Shown here piece after piece: positions 54,971 through 64,000 of a DNA stretch of 64,000 nucleotides. This DNA comes from Cladocopium goreaui (taxonomy: Eukaryota; Sar; Dinophyceae; Suessiales; Symbiodiniaceae). The notes under the pieces were generated by a model, which saw nothing but the letters and a program-made list of their open reading frames with translations, did not search any database and was not told where the DNA came from. Position numbers and translations under genes: made by a program. Position 1 is the stretch's first letter, and each line of letters starts with the position of its first letter. The DNA lies in assembly GCA_947184155.2 (NCBI GenBank), contig CAMXCT020003157.1, positions 519,804-583,803 on the forward strand, given 5' to 3'.

Positions 54971-55787
54971 TCCCAAATGAGTCTTGTTTTCAAGGTTTTG
55001 ATCCATAAAATAGAGGCTTCATCATCCAAAAGAGGGGTCATTTGGGTTCCAGGTATATATATATATATACTGTATATATATATATATACACATTTGAAAC
55101 CGCAAGTCATGTACATTCACACCCAATATCCCACTTGTTGTCGGCATATCCCCACTTTCGGTGGTTGAGTAGAATTTGTCTGGATTCCCGGCGGTTAAAC
55201 TCCCACTATTCAATATTTGAATATACGTATTTAATACTTTCCAATTGCACATTGAATGGTTGATTTAACCCCCAAGATCCATGAACACATAGAGCATAAT
55301 ATAAATCAACCAATGTGCAATTGGACAGTTGGGTTAAATTAACCATTAATATCTACCATAGACATCCATAGACCATAGACTTCACCCACCGGCACCGGAA
55401 GGGATGGCTTTCCACCATTGATGGCACGCCTGCAAGAGATGCGTAAAAACATTGAAAAAAAACACATGAGAATCAGCAACAAACATGGATTTAACAATCA
55501 AAAATTGTGGGGGAAATGAGTTTGAACCATCAGCAATTGTGAGTTAAATAGGGATTCAACCATCCAAAATGGTCAGGAAATTGTTTTTTTCCCATGAACG
55601 ATGGTGATTTCACTTATTTGACTATGAAAACTTATGCGATTTAACCTTTGTTGACCAATGAACGGTAAATTTGGGTGTGCCTGAAAAGAAGGTCTCGCCC
55701 CAATCCCCAAATTGCCATGGGGTTCTCTGGGGTCCTATGCATGTATCCATGGATGGATGTATACGGATGTATACGGATGTATACGGT

Positions 55788-55906
55788 ATCTGATTGGTGG
55801 TTGACCAACCTACCCCTCTGAAAAAAATGACTTCGTCAGTTGGGATGATGACATTCCCAACTGAATGGAAAAAATACAGTTCATGTTCCAAACCACCAAC
55901 CAGGTA
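55788..55906. mobile_element. Family B element
   Basis: GATTGGTGGTTGACCAACCT at the left, TCCAAACCACCAACCAGG at the right, and the conserved centre TCAGTTGGGATGATGACATT. Preceded by four copies of GGATGTATAC. Confidence 0.8.
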
Positions 55907-56219
55907 TATACTGGATATGAATGGTTATGACCCACTGTTTTCATCTGTTTTCTTTCCGCCGGATCAGCATCAGGCCAAAATTATCTAATTATTTGCTGGG
56001 GGTTCAATCCCAATCAATGGCGACCTGTCTCTTCATGTCCGGAAGTTCATTTGAAGTTTCACATGGCTTTGGCCCAGCCGAACTTGGATTTGCTTAACCC
56101 CTGTCACAGACTGGAACATATGCTCAGTCGTTTTTGATTCGTAGATTGCCGGGGAAGTTTGCAGCAAATCCAAGAGATGTCTGGATCATCCCATGAAAAA
56201 CCTCCATTTATAGTAGACT

Positions 56220-56300
56220 TTCCCATGATTTTCCCATGGTCTTGCCATGATTTTCCCAGGGTTTTGCCATGATTTTCCCATGGTTTTCCCATTGAAAGCA
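56220..56300. repeat. CCATGATTTTCCCATGG short tandem
   Basis: Five copies of CCATGATTTTCCCA / CCATGGTTTTCCCA; intronic. Confidence 0.75.
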
Positions 56301-56339
56301 CCATCCGGGACACGTATGTTTTTTTATCTCCCCACACAG

Positions 56340-56402
56340 GGCTCGATCGAGGCAGCCGCAGGCACTGAGGGACATGAGTTCAGGCGTGGAATGGCGACAT
56401 TG
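56340..56402 (+). CDS. G8 exon
   Basis: Acceptor ATCTCCCCACACAG, GSIEAAAGTEGHEFRRGMAT L, donor GTATGG; phase 0/0, strong codon bias. Confidence 0.65.
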
Positions 56403-56691
56403 GTATGGCTGAGGAATCGAACAGTAGAGAGGAACTGGAAATTTGGCGAATTATACCTCATGTGTGTGAAAAAACATGAAAGCAATATATGTAAGATGAA
56501 AGATGGAAATGGATTGACATGGATGGATATGGGTTCGTCCGACAATAGAGGATAACCAACAATGTCAATTTTGATCGGGTAAATGATGATCAACAAATAT
56601 CAACTGGATCTTATCGGGGTACCCTATTGATACGAGTTCCCTATTTTCAGACACACTCCGGTTGTCATGTCTCCTCTTTGTGGCAAAGAAG

Positions 56692-56746
56692 AACCGTCAA
56701 ATGGCAGGGCACCCACTACGAATTTGATCGCCAAAGTTTTTTGATG
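56692..56746 (+). CDS. G8 exon
   Basis: After GGCAAAGAAG: one base, TVKWQGTHYEFDRQSFLM, donor GTCTCTC. Confidence 0.55.
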
Positions 56747-57394
56747 GTCTCTCATTGGGTGCTAGTGGGATATCATCCCAAGATATTTGCTCACACACCC
56801 GAGAATACTTATATAATACATATATATATATATTATATATATATGGCTATGAATCAAAATTGTGTATGGAACGTTCCGCGCTGTTCCGGACGTATGGAAC
56901 GAAGGGGTTTCGTAACTGGTCTTGTTCCGGACCTTTGGAATGTGATGAAATATAAGCTGTACGTAAGTATAAATATATGTGTATGCTGTATATATGTATA
57001 ATATATGTAAATAATATACATCTCAAGGATATGCGCGTTGAAGCTACTACCGCTGGCTGCCGCTCATTTTCACTTGTCATCTGCGCGGCATCCTTGTTGT
57101 ACACCTGTTCAACGCAGGTTTGCCTTGCATGGCTAGTGCTCGTGCACTAGATAGGACATAACCGGTCGCCAGCCTCATCCACTGGCTACTATGTGAAGCT
57201 GTCCACTCAGCTTCAGACCTGTCACGCAGGTCCCATAAAACTCAGAGGTCCCGGTCCCTATGGGGTAGATTGTGTCCCCACGTAGCAAGACTCTAGGCTC
57301 CCAAAACCCACGCGCAAAGGATGGCTTAGGAGCAGTCTATGTGAGAACCTGCCATTTGTTCACCCGGAAGTGGGTCAGGGATGGTACATGGGTG

Positions 57395-57445
57395 GTCCCG
57401 GCCTGGAACGGGTATGGAACGGTATGGAACGGGGTCTGGAACGAA
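57395..57445. repeat. GGTATGGAACG motifs
   Basis: Three or four GGTATGGAACG-like units; the main array is at 57963-58065, and two related ones lie at 56865-56940. Confidence 0.7.
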
Positions 57446-57524
57446 ACGGGGCCGACTCCAGCACAGCTCTGCCACCATGCAGCACATCTTTATCAAAATT
57501 GGCAGTTTGGAGCGAGAGTAGCGC

Positions 57525-57760
57525 AGCAAGCAATTCTTAGACTGCCAGCTGGCAACAGCCAAGCGCATCTCTACCATCAAACATCACAGCTGTGCCACAG
57601 CGGGCAGCAACTGTAAGTGGTGCAGGCGCAACCCTGCCACAGGTTGAGAGGGAGGGAGGGTTACAAGCAATCCATTCTTAGACTGCCAGCTGACAACAGC
57701 CAAGCACATCCCTACCATCACACAACAAACGCTGCAGGCACAGACTTGCCAACACAATCA
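57525..57760. repeat. Duplication, about 143 bp apart
   Basis: ATTCTTAGACTGCCAGCTGG then CAACAGCCAAGC occurs at about 57532 and 57675, each followed by CTACCATCA and a CA-rich run. Confidence 0.8.
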
Positions 57761-57962
57761 CAGGGCTTGGGCATAGTAAACCTATTCTTGCATGTACACA
57801 CTCATGTATGTATGTGCGCTCAAGTATGCGCGTACAAATGTAAAATCAGACTGCACATATTCAGGTGTATATATATATATATAAATATATATATAAATAT
57901 ATATATATAAATATATATATATAAATATATATATATAAATACATATATATATATATCATAAC

Positions 57963-58095
57963 GTATGGATCAGAGGTATGGAACAGAGGTATGGAACGGA
58001 TCCTTCAAGGAGGTATGGAACGGGGGTATGGAACGGGGGTATGGAACGGGGGTATGGAACGGGTGTGGTCCCGGAGCTTGTTCCGGACCTCCTAT
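57963..58095. repeat. GGTATGGAACG minisatellite
   Basis: Seven copies of a 12-14 bp unit GGGGTATGGAACG, closing with GGAGCTTGTTCCGGACC, which also ends the degenerate copy at 56930. Confidence 0.85.
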
Positions 58096-58190
58096 TTTGA
58101 CTTGCACCCATATATATATATATGTGACTCAACTGATGGTTTCAACCCATTCCCATCATTCTCCCCTTGTTCTCCCACCAAAAATAAAAG

Positions 58191-58295
58191 GGGCGATCCA
58201 TGACGATCCAAAACTCATGTCGCTCCCAGGCCGGCGGTTTCGAAACCGCCGAAAACCACGGATCCAATGGATCAAATGGATCAAATCCAAGCGAG
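58191..58295 (+). CDS. G8 exon, strongly basic
   Basis: After AAAATAAAAG: two bases, AIHDDPKLMSLPGRRFRNRR and KPRIQWIKWIKSKR, one base, donor CGAG then GTCTGTCG. Likely nucleic-acid binding by charge alone. It contains a perfect 20 bp palindrome at 58232-58251. Confidence 0.5.
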
Positions 58296-58772
58296 GTCTG
58301 TCGTTTACCCAACCATGACGGATATGTACCGTGTGTATGGACATTCCCATATGCTCCATTTATATACTATAATATACTATATATATATATATATTACATT
58401 ATATTACCGTGATTTGTATAATAAATATAATAAATATACATCATATTTACATTTATATATATATAGACATTCCCATATGCTCCATGTATGGAATATTTAC
58501 CAACATTTGCTCTAAAAATCACCGAAATGTAGGTAAATATACCATACGTGGAACATATGGGATAATAGACATAAACTGTAGATCATATACACTACAAACA
58601 TGGACTTGAAGAACATAGCCAAACATAAATGGAATTGTTCAATTGATCCCTACCCCCAATATCAAATTCTCCTATCATGACCCCCAAACATGATTGAATC
58701 CAAGACCAAAACATAGGTTCTCGCGGGCTGCTTAACAGTGTAAAAGGAAAATTGAGCATCAATTTGAGACAG

Positions 58773-58853
58773 TCTTCAGACTTGAATCTAAGAACCAAGG
58801 AACAAACGCGCATAATGGAAAAAATGTCAGGACACCTGATTCTCATGTTACAT
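58773..58853 (+). CDS. G8 exon (last seen)
   Basis: After TTTGAGACAG: SSDLNLRTKEQTRIMEKMSG HLILMLH, donor GTTAGG; phase 0/0. Converges with G9. Confidence 0.5.
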
Positions 58854-58936
58854 GTTAGGGCTGGTCAGCAAACAATCTTTTGAGTGCTCAGACCTTCTCA
58901 GAACTAGCTAACTACATCCCACAATGCTGTAAGTAC

Positions 58937-59029
58937 ATGGTGCGAGCTTTGAAAACTTCTGTTGCTTGACATCGACGATACAAAAGAGCTGATGGTTCTC
59001 CAAAGCCTGTGGCCGGCAGGTTTCGGAGT
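58937..59029 (-). CDS. G9 exon, unknown protein
   Basis: Acceptor GCCACCCTGCACAG; two bases, SETCRPQALENHQLFCIVDV and KQQKFSKLAP, one base, donor CAT then GTACTTAC. In phase with the exon at 59127-59180. Confidence 0.7.
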
Positions 59030-59126
59030 CTGTGCAGGGTGGCAAACATGTCAAAATAGAAACCGGATCCTTAGTGAAAAAAAACTGAGCAAATGCCGCC
59101 CAAACTAAACGATACAGGGAGATCAC

Positions 59127-59180
59127 CATGTATATTCAGCTCGTTATCTAGTTGCAATGATGTGACGTCGCCTGCACCGT
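59127..59180 (-). CDS. G9 exon
   Basis: Acceptor CTGACTGATACAG; GAGDVTSLQLDNELNIH, one base, donor CATG then GTGATC. The leftover base completes an Asp codon in the next exon. Confidence 0.7.
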
Positions 59181-59429
59181 CTGTATCAGTCAGTGGGAGG
59201 TTAAAAATAGATGAGTTCCAAGCTGCTGACTCAGCACATGTGTCTCAACTTTACTTGAAAGGAACGTGGATCTGTCTGATTGTTTTTGACTATAACAAAT
59301 TAGGATTCACCAGCATGAAATTGTATTTTAGTAGGGAAAATGATGATCGTGACACATCAAATGTTGACTATTTGTATCCATAAATGTCCAATCAAACCCA
59401 GCGGTGTCACAGAGGTGCTCTCTACATAC

Positions 59430-59539
59430 CTGGAGACATACGAAAACTTTGGAGTTTGAGACACAGGGTTCCCCAGCACCTCGGGGTGAATGAAAGAATT
59501 TAGCGGCTCTCACCGAATCTTTTGCAACGTCGCCCTGAC
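59430..59539 (-). CDS. G9 exon
   Basis: After CATGCGCAG: two bases, QGDVAKDSVRAAKFFHSPRG and AGEPCVSNSKVFVCLQ, perfect donor CAG then GTATGTAG. Confidence 0.7.
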
Positions 59540-59724
59540 CTGCGCATGGGGGGAACTGACTGTGGATCATCGAGTTTTTGTGCCCCGAACATATCAATAA
59601 CTTTAAATAACTAACTATGAAAAGGGGTCAGGAAGCCGGATCAGAAATTTGTCATAGAATAAAGACATCTGTGGCAGCAAGAGTGAATGGTTGGAGGTTG
59701 ACATACCCATCATTGGTGGTGCCC

Positions 59725-59938
59725 TCCTGTAAACTAACATAGATGTGGAAAACCCAGCATCTGTAGATTGTGTCCCAAAGAGAAACCATAGTTGATGATA
59801 ATGAATTCCAGTAGGCGTTTCCAATCTGCTTCCATTCACAGCGGAGCTTCGTTCAGTTGATCTTAGCGTAGTTCCAGGACGTCAAGGAGAAACCATAGTT
59901 TTCCACATCTATGTTTAGTTTACCCCAAGGTAAAAGCA
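59725..59938. mobile_element. Family A variant, long form
   Basis: GTAAACTAACATAGATGTGG then AAAACC at the left; GTTTTCCACATCTATGTTTA then GTTTACC at the right, enclosing about 150 bp of unrelated sequence. Confidence 0.65.
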
Positions 59939-59964
59939 GCAATTTTTGCTGGTTAAACGTGGAC

Positions 59965-60026
59965 CTCCTGGCAAACTCGTTCGCAGCGTTCTGCTTCGTT
60001 GATGGATACGGCCTGGCAGGGGTTGG
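59965..60026 (-). CDS. G9 exon, Cys-containing
   Basis: After CCCGTTCTTAG: two bases, NPCQAVSINEAERCERVCQE, donor GAG then GTCCACG. The plus strand has an open frame (CWLNVDLLANSFAAFCFVDG) without splice support. Confidence 0.6.
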
Positions 60027-60065
60027 CTAAGAACGGGGTTCTCATAATGGATCATGTCAATTGCC

Positions 60066-60152
60066 AATATACCCTCTGCTAATTTCACATAGCTATTGAA
60101 AATGGCCCATTTAGTTCGTTGATTTACCTATTTAACATACAACAGAGGGTAA
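60066..60152. mobile_element. Family A element (short)
   Basis: TACCCTCTGCTAATTTCACA at the left; TTAACATACAACAGAGGGTA at the right. Confidence 0.75.
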
Positions 60153-60159
60153 ATGGGAT

Positions 60160-60890
60160 AATAATCACAAGATAATTCCATGGGATTCCCAGTTCGCGGA
60201 TGATGATAATCCCATATAATCCCTAATATACTGTACAATCACAGGGTAGTATCAATGGAATGGTTTAGGGGAACATTTACAGGAAAACCCCATATTTAAT
60301 GGTAAAAACCATGGTTTCCTGTAAAGTTTCCCTGAACGAATTATCAACCAATAGGGCTTTTGAACACTGCTCCAGTGAAGGATTTAAGCATTTTAAGCAG
60401 GAGAATTGGGAATAATGACAACAAGTAATTGAACATGGTGCAAGCAAAATGAGGATATAGAATTAGTGTGGGAATCTGGCAAGGGAAAGCCCGAATCTTT
60501 ATCCAGGTGATTCCAGGTGTAGATTATTCTACCATCAGAATGAGAACTTTGCTTATTGACATGTTTGACGGGATGGTTAAACATTGGAATTTCATGAAGA
60601 GATATGAGTGTCACTGGGTGTATTTCGGGGTAAAGGAACACATGGCTTATGCAACTGCAACTCACTAACCCACTACAGTTAGATAGAGGTCAACAAAATA
60701 ACAAATGTATGAGATAGCGACAATGATTTCAGTGTGGTTCAACAGTGTCACTGATAGGACTAACCACACGCCTCCAATATCAAATATTTCAAATACTCCT
60801 AATACAGGACCCAAAATGAATACACCAAAACAAATAGTATATGGGACAGTTTTTATACCAATATAGAATTAGGAATTTATTAAAAAAACA
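60160..60890. other. No gene seen
   Basis: Stops in all frames apart from short stretches without codon bias (for example 60393-60668, open on both strands). Contains GGTTTACCATGG-like palindromic remains near 60270-60340. Confidence 0.5.
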
Positions 60891-60910
60891 CAAGTCTTAT
60901 CATCTGAAAT

Positions 60911-60987
60911 TCATATGACACATTTATGTTTCAGGTATTCCACCAACAGCTTGCAGGTTCCTGTGTGTGGTGACTCAAAGCGAGGCA
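60911..60987 (-). CDS. G10 last exon
   Basis: After CTGTATGTTCAG: two bases, PRFESPHTGTCKLLVEYLKH KCVI, stop TGA at 60911-60913. Confidence 0.6.
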
Positions 60988-61144
60988 CTGAACATACAGT
61001 CAAGTTTGCCAAGTGAAGCACAAACTTTCCAATTTTGGTGATCAATCATGTTGCACAACTTGCACAATTACTTCGTGTCAGTCAAATCTTGTTCCAACCC
61101 CGCACAAATGTGTGAACATCCTGTCACATCTGTTGTTCTTTTAT

Positions 61145-61217
61145 CTACTTCTGCTGCTTCATGTATGAAATTTTCCAACTGCCTTGCAGCTTAATGTAGG
61201 TATCATCTAGTTGCAAG
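61145..61217 (-). CDS. G10 exon
   Basis: After GATGTTAGACAG: one base, LQLDDTYIKLQGSWKISYMK QQK, then TAG. Either this is the stop of a gene of its own or the exon ends a few codons earlier and joins 60987. Confidence 0.55.
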
Positions 61218-61311
61218 CTGTCTAACATCCCAAAGCATCTCAAAAAAATGAACTTCTTGAAGTGAACAAGGCTCAGGTTCCGCACTCCCAGTGAAAACTC
61301 ACATTATAATT

Positions 61312-61440
61312 GACCTCTTAACTGGGATGAAGCTGCAACCCAGCAACATCATTGCTTCGCGTGACCATGGGCGCATTGAAGGTGCAAATTTCTTTGAGAA
61401 CCTGGGCAGTTGGACCCAAAGGCTGAGCAGCTGCTTGGGT
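61312..61440 (-). CDS. G10 candidate exon
   Basis: Minus frame NPTQAAAQPLGPTAQVLKEI then CTFNAPMVTRSNDVAGLQLH PS. The plus strand is equally open (MKLQPSNIIASRDHGRIEGA). Minus chosen by neighbours. Confidence 0.4.
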
Positions 61441-61930
61441 GGGGTTTATCATCCAAATGTGTGTATCCCAATGTGATAAGCCATCCACCATCTAATCAGA
61501 AATGGATGGTATTTACCGCAATCGAAGGTGTTTTTGTTTCGGGTTTGCCACTTCGCTGACCATACAACCTAGCTACGAAACAAAAATTGTGTTTCTCAAA
61601 ATTGAAGTAAGTACCAAAAAACCATTCGTGTCACCCTTCAACATGGCGCATTGACTGTTTTTGGGGTCGCGCATTTTTTGACAAACCGAAGCATGTGATA
61701 TTCTTGGTTCACCAAAATGTAATATCAAATTATTGTTTATATAGATATTACATACAGTTGTGGCCATTTATTACTCATAACTTATAACTGGTTTTCTATG
61801 GCATTATACATTCTACAAAATAGGGTTTTGTTAGTACTTATAACTGGTATTTTCCCATGAGATCTCATGGTGGCACAAACCTGCTTGTCATGTTTCACAA
61901 TCATCCAGGTCAAGGCTATAGAACTACAGG

Positions 61931-62067
61931 GTGATGCCCCTTAGATAGCTAAGTTGGTTTATCAAAAAATGTTATCTTTGTTTCATTTGTAGATCTATCA
62001 TGATCTATCTATAGAGCTATAGAGTGAATGGAGTTCATAAGCCAACTTAGAACCGGGAGGGCATCAC
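61931..62067. mobile_element. Family C inverted-repeat element (best copy)
   Basis: GTGATGCCC at the left end and GGGCATCAC at the right end; next to them TAGCTAAGTTGGTTT pairs with AAGCCAACTTAG. 137 bp. It ends 40 bp before an open stretch at 62108. Confidence 0.8.
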
Positions 62068-62107
62068 ATGGTAGGAGTTTTCCACCATGTTTGTCCATAT
62101 GATAGGA

Positions 62108-62262
62108 GCTGGAAAGCTGCCGAAACCAGCCTTAGAAATGGCGGTGCCCGGCCTCGGCCAATTTGGGGCCGAAGGAGACGTTGCACCTTCCATTGTCCTC
62201 GCAAATTTTGTAGCAGCCAAGATCGCCATCAACCCAGGAACCCTGGGATTTACACTGATTTC
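62108..62262. other. Exon candidate, strand unresolved
   Basis: Plus: after ATATGATAG, AGKLPKPALEMAVPGLGQFG, AEGDVAPSIVLANFVAAKIA. Minus: after TAAATCCCAG, VPGLMAILAATKFARTME with donor GTGCAACG. Both have good codon use. Confidence 0.4.
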
Positions 62263-62504
62263 CTCAGGTTCCCCAGTCAAAAACTGGGATTTAAAGGAAA
62301 ATTTCGATGGATATAACCACTCAAAATGGGGATTTCATCACGCAATTAATGATACTCAATAGATTGGTTCAACGGAAATTTGCAGGAAGCCAGTGTTGTG
62401 GATTGCGCACAAATATAATAAGAGATTGGCTAAATCACTTAAAACACCAGTTTTCATCCATTTTTTGTTGGATTAAACCCTTATTTTTTTTTGGATATGA
62501 GCCA

Positions 62505-62552
62505 AAACCCGGGCACCGGTCGCCGAACTTAGCCGGGATCCATGGATGCTTA
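62505..62552 (-). CDS. Possible small exon
   Basis: Minus KHPWIPAKFGDRCPG ending before GTTTTGG. Confidence 0.35.
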
Positions 62553-62620
62553 TTCAGTTTATTCCCCCAAATATTGGACAGTATAGGGCAGTTGTAGTTC
62601 ACATCCTGTATTATATATAT

Positions 62621-62740
62621 ATACTCTGGTTATTTAACATAGCCATGGAAAATCACCATTTTTAATAGGTAAACCGGTAAACCATTTATTTCTATGGGCC
62701 ATCTATCCCATGGCTATGTAACAAAAGATCCAGAGGGTAC
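62621..62740. mobile_element. Family A element
   Basis: TACTCTGGTTATTTAACATA then GCCATGGAAAATCACC at the left; CCATGGCTATGTAACAAAAG then ATCCAGAGGGTA at the right. Confidence 0.75.
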
Positions 62741-62943
62741 CACTAGTGAATAGACATCATATTTGGACCGGTGGATCCCCCAAATGCTGAGGTTGGACCG
62801 GTTTTGACTCCATTACTAGCCATTAGTATTAATTAATCATGAATCACCATTCATCATCATTCACCATTAATAATGGCTATTGATCACCATGAATTACTAA
62901 TAATCAGTCATTGACTCATCCCCATGCTTTAAAAAAAAAACAG

Positions 62944-63126
62944 ACTTTTCGCCGGTTGTGCACGTCCTTCCGCCGTCGCGGGCGCTTATTGAAGTCCTGG
63001 AGATCCGAGATGCGTTTTTTGGCAGTGTTCAGCCATGGATTTCAACGGAAAATGTCCGATTGTTCCAACAATTCTTCAAGAATATCCGATTTATCAACAT
63101 ATCCGCCGACCCCGGCCTTTGCCAAG
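62944..63126 (+). CDS. G11 exon, unknown protein
   Basis: Acceptor after an A-run (AAAACAG), two bases then 60 codons: FSPVVHVLPPSRALIEVLEI, RDAFFGSVQPWISTENVRLF, QQFFKNIRFINISADPGLCQ; ends at a GC donor (CCAAG then GCAGGG). The codon bias is among the strongest here. The frame downstream runs into tandem repeats and should not be extended. No family recognised. Confidence 0.7.
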
Positions 63127-63254
63127 GCAGGGGCGGCGCCTGGGACCACCGGAGGTGTGGAACTTGGCTCTCGGGTCGCAAGCAAAGGCACACGCCATTC
63201 AGGCAACACCTCTGCCAGCTACATGCCCCAGCCATCTACATGCTCCTGCCGAAC

Positions 63255-63610
63255 TCTTACACCTACATGCCCCTGCCATCTGTTTTTCAGGGGGTTCAAG
63301 ACTGCCGTTTGCCCGGCCTCAAACCCCCCAAACGCTTCCGCAGGCCTCCAAGGCAACAACTCTTACAGCTACATGCCCCTGCCATCTCTTTTTCAGGGAG
63401 TTGGAGACTGCCGTTTGACTGGCCTGAAACCTTCCAAACGCTTCCGCAGGCCTCCAAGGCAACAACTCTTACAGCTACATGCCCCTGCCATCTGTTTTTC
63501 AGGGAGTTCAAGACTGCCGTTTGACCGGCCTGAAACCCTCCAAACGCTTCCGCAGGCCTCCGAGGTAACAACTCTTACAGCGACATGCCCCTGCCATCTG
63601 TTTTCCAGGG
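63255..63610. repeat. Minisatellite, period 106 bp
   Basis: CTACATGCCCCTGCCATCT starts at 63263, 63369, 63475 and (as CGACATG) 63581. Each unit carries TTCAAGACTGCCGTTTG and CGCTTCCGCAGGCCTCC. Confidence 0.95.
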
Positions 63611-64000
63611 AGTTCAAGCCTGCCGTTTGCCCGCCCGCAAAACCCCCCAAATTCTTCCCTGCAGCTCCCATGCCGTTTGCCAGCCCCGGCATTGTCCTTT
63701 TATGGTGGTTCAAGCCTGCCGTTTGCCCGCCCGCAAAACTCCCCAAATGCTTCCCTGCAGCTCCCATGCCATTTGCCAGCCCCGGCATTGTCCTTCTATG
63801 GTGGTTCAAGCCTGCCGTTTGCCCGCCCGCAAAACTCCCCAAATGCTTCCCTGCAGCTCCCATGCCGTTTGCCAGCCCCGGCATTGTCCTTTTATGGTGA
63901 TTCAAGCCTGCCGTTGCCCGCCCGCAAAACCCCCCAAATGCTTCCCTGCAGCTCCCATGCCGTTTGCCAGCCCCGGCATTGTCCTTTTATGGTGGTTCAA
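63611..64000. repeat. Minisatellite, period 96 bp, runs off the window
   Basis: TTCAAGCCTGCCGTTTGCCC at 63613, 63709, 63805, 63901 and starting again at 63996. It shares its first third with the 106 bp unit, so one array grew from the other. Because 96 is a multiple of three, long frames appear on both strands. Confidence 0.95.

Noticed and set aside
58940-59000. Plus frame LLLLDIDDTKELMVLQSLWP
   Set aside because: An in-frame stop directly precedes it with no acceptor between; the minus exon at 58937-59029 explains the codon bias.
62911-63900. 329-codon plus frame, the longest in the window, and the 170-codon minus frame over it
   Set aside because: It lies over 106 and 96 bp minisatellites. 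Only 62944-63126 has exon character, and in a different frame.
1-64000. Dinoflagellate spliced-leader relics upstream of exons
   Set aside because: I looked for the CCATTTTGGCTCAAG core and saw no convincing copy; GCGGCTCAAAAATC at 32546 is only a partial likeness.

Overview
This is a nuclear genome window from a eukaryote, most likely a dinoflagellate of the Symbiodiniaceae/Polarella kind. I infer this from four things: short exons scattered in a sea of simple and tandem repeats; dispersed short inverted-repeat elements, one of which carries a sequence I remember as very common in Symbiodinium-type assemblies; exons whose best junctions sometimes need GC or GA donors as well as GT; and a broken copy of a protein family with a GGPPCET core that I associate with dinoflagellate predicted proteomes. 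None of this was checked against a database. There are no bacterial operons, rRNA genes or CRISPR arrays.

No gene is visible as a long open frame; nearly all long frames lie in repeats. Genes appear only when short, codon-biased open stretches are matched with AG acceptors and GT (sometimes GC or GA) donors and the codon phases are checked across neighbours. That gives about 60 candidate exons of 27-230 bp in roughly ten genes: G1 (minus, 13.4 to 6.5 kb), G2 (plus, 14.07-16.87 kb), G3 (minus, 27.1 to 18.84 kb, ending in a stop), G4 (minus, 31.0 to 28.9 kb, possibly the 5' part of G3), G5 (minus, 37.3 to 35.7 kb), G6 (minus, 38.3 to 37.5 kb), G7 (minus, 42.9 to 38.9 kb), G8 (plus, 50.06-58.85 kb, perhaps several genes), G9 and G10 (minus, 61.4 to 58.9 kb) and G11 (plus, from 62.94 kb). 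The long minus-strand run from 42.9 to 18.8 kb fits the unidirectional gene blocks known from dinoflagellates. None of the proteins could be named; G3 has one predicted membrane helix near its C terminus. Exon edges are by-eye calls.

Repeat layout: 0-3.2 kb tandem arrays (about 375 and 390 bp units); 3.4-5.05 kb an array of the 9-mer AATTAAATG and its complement; 5.22-5.68 kb a foldback; 7.4-7.85 kb AT array; 11.7-12.15 kb a GAT array and 39.6-40.1 kb its ATC counterpart; 31.97-32.93 kb a large foldback with tRNA-like modules; 34.6-34.8 kb a 44 bp minisatellite; 43.7-49.0 kb a satellite of about nine 595 bp units, each with a strong hairpin; 63.26-64.0 kb GC-rich 106 and 96 bp minisatellites. 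Between and inside the genes lie four families of short (about 60-140 bp) terminal-inverted-repeat elements, called A to D here, often directly beside exons.

The most interesting points are the frameshifted methyltransferase-like gene lying antisense in a G3 intron (22.66-23.59 kb), the short inverted-repeat families that seem to build introns, the hairpin satellite, and the 32 kb foldback.
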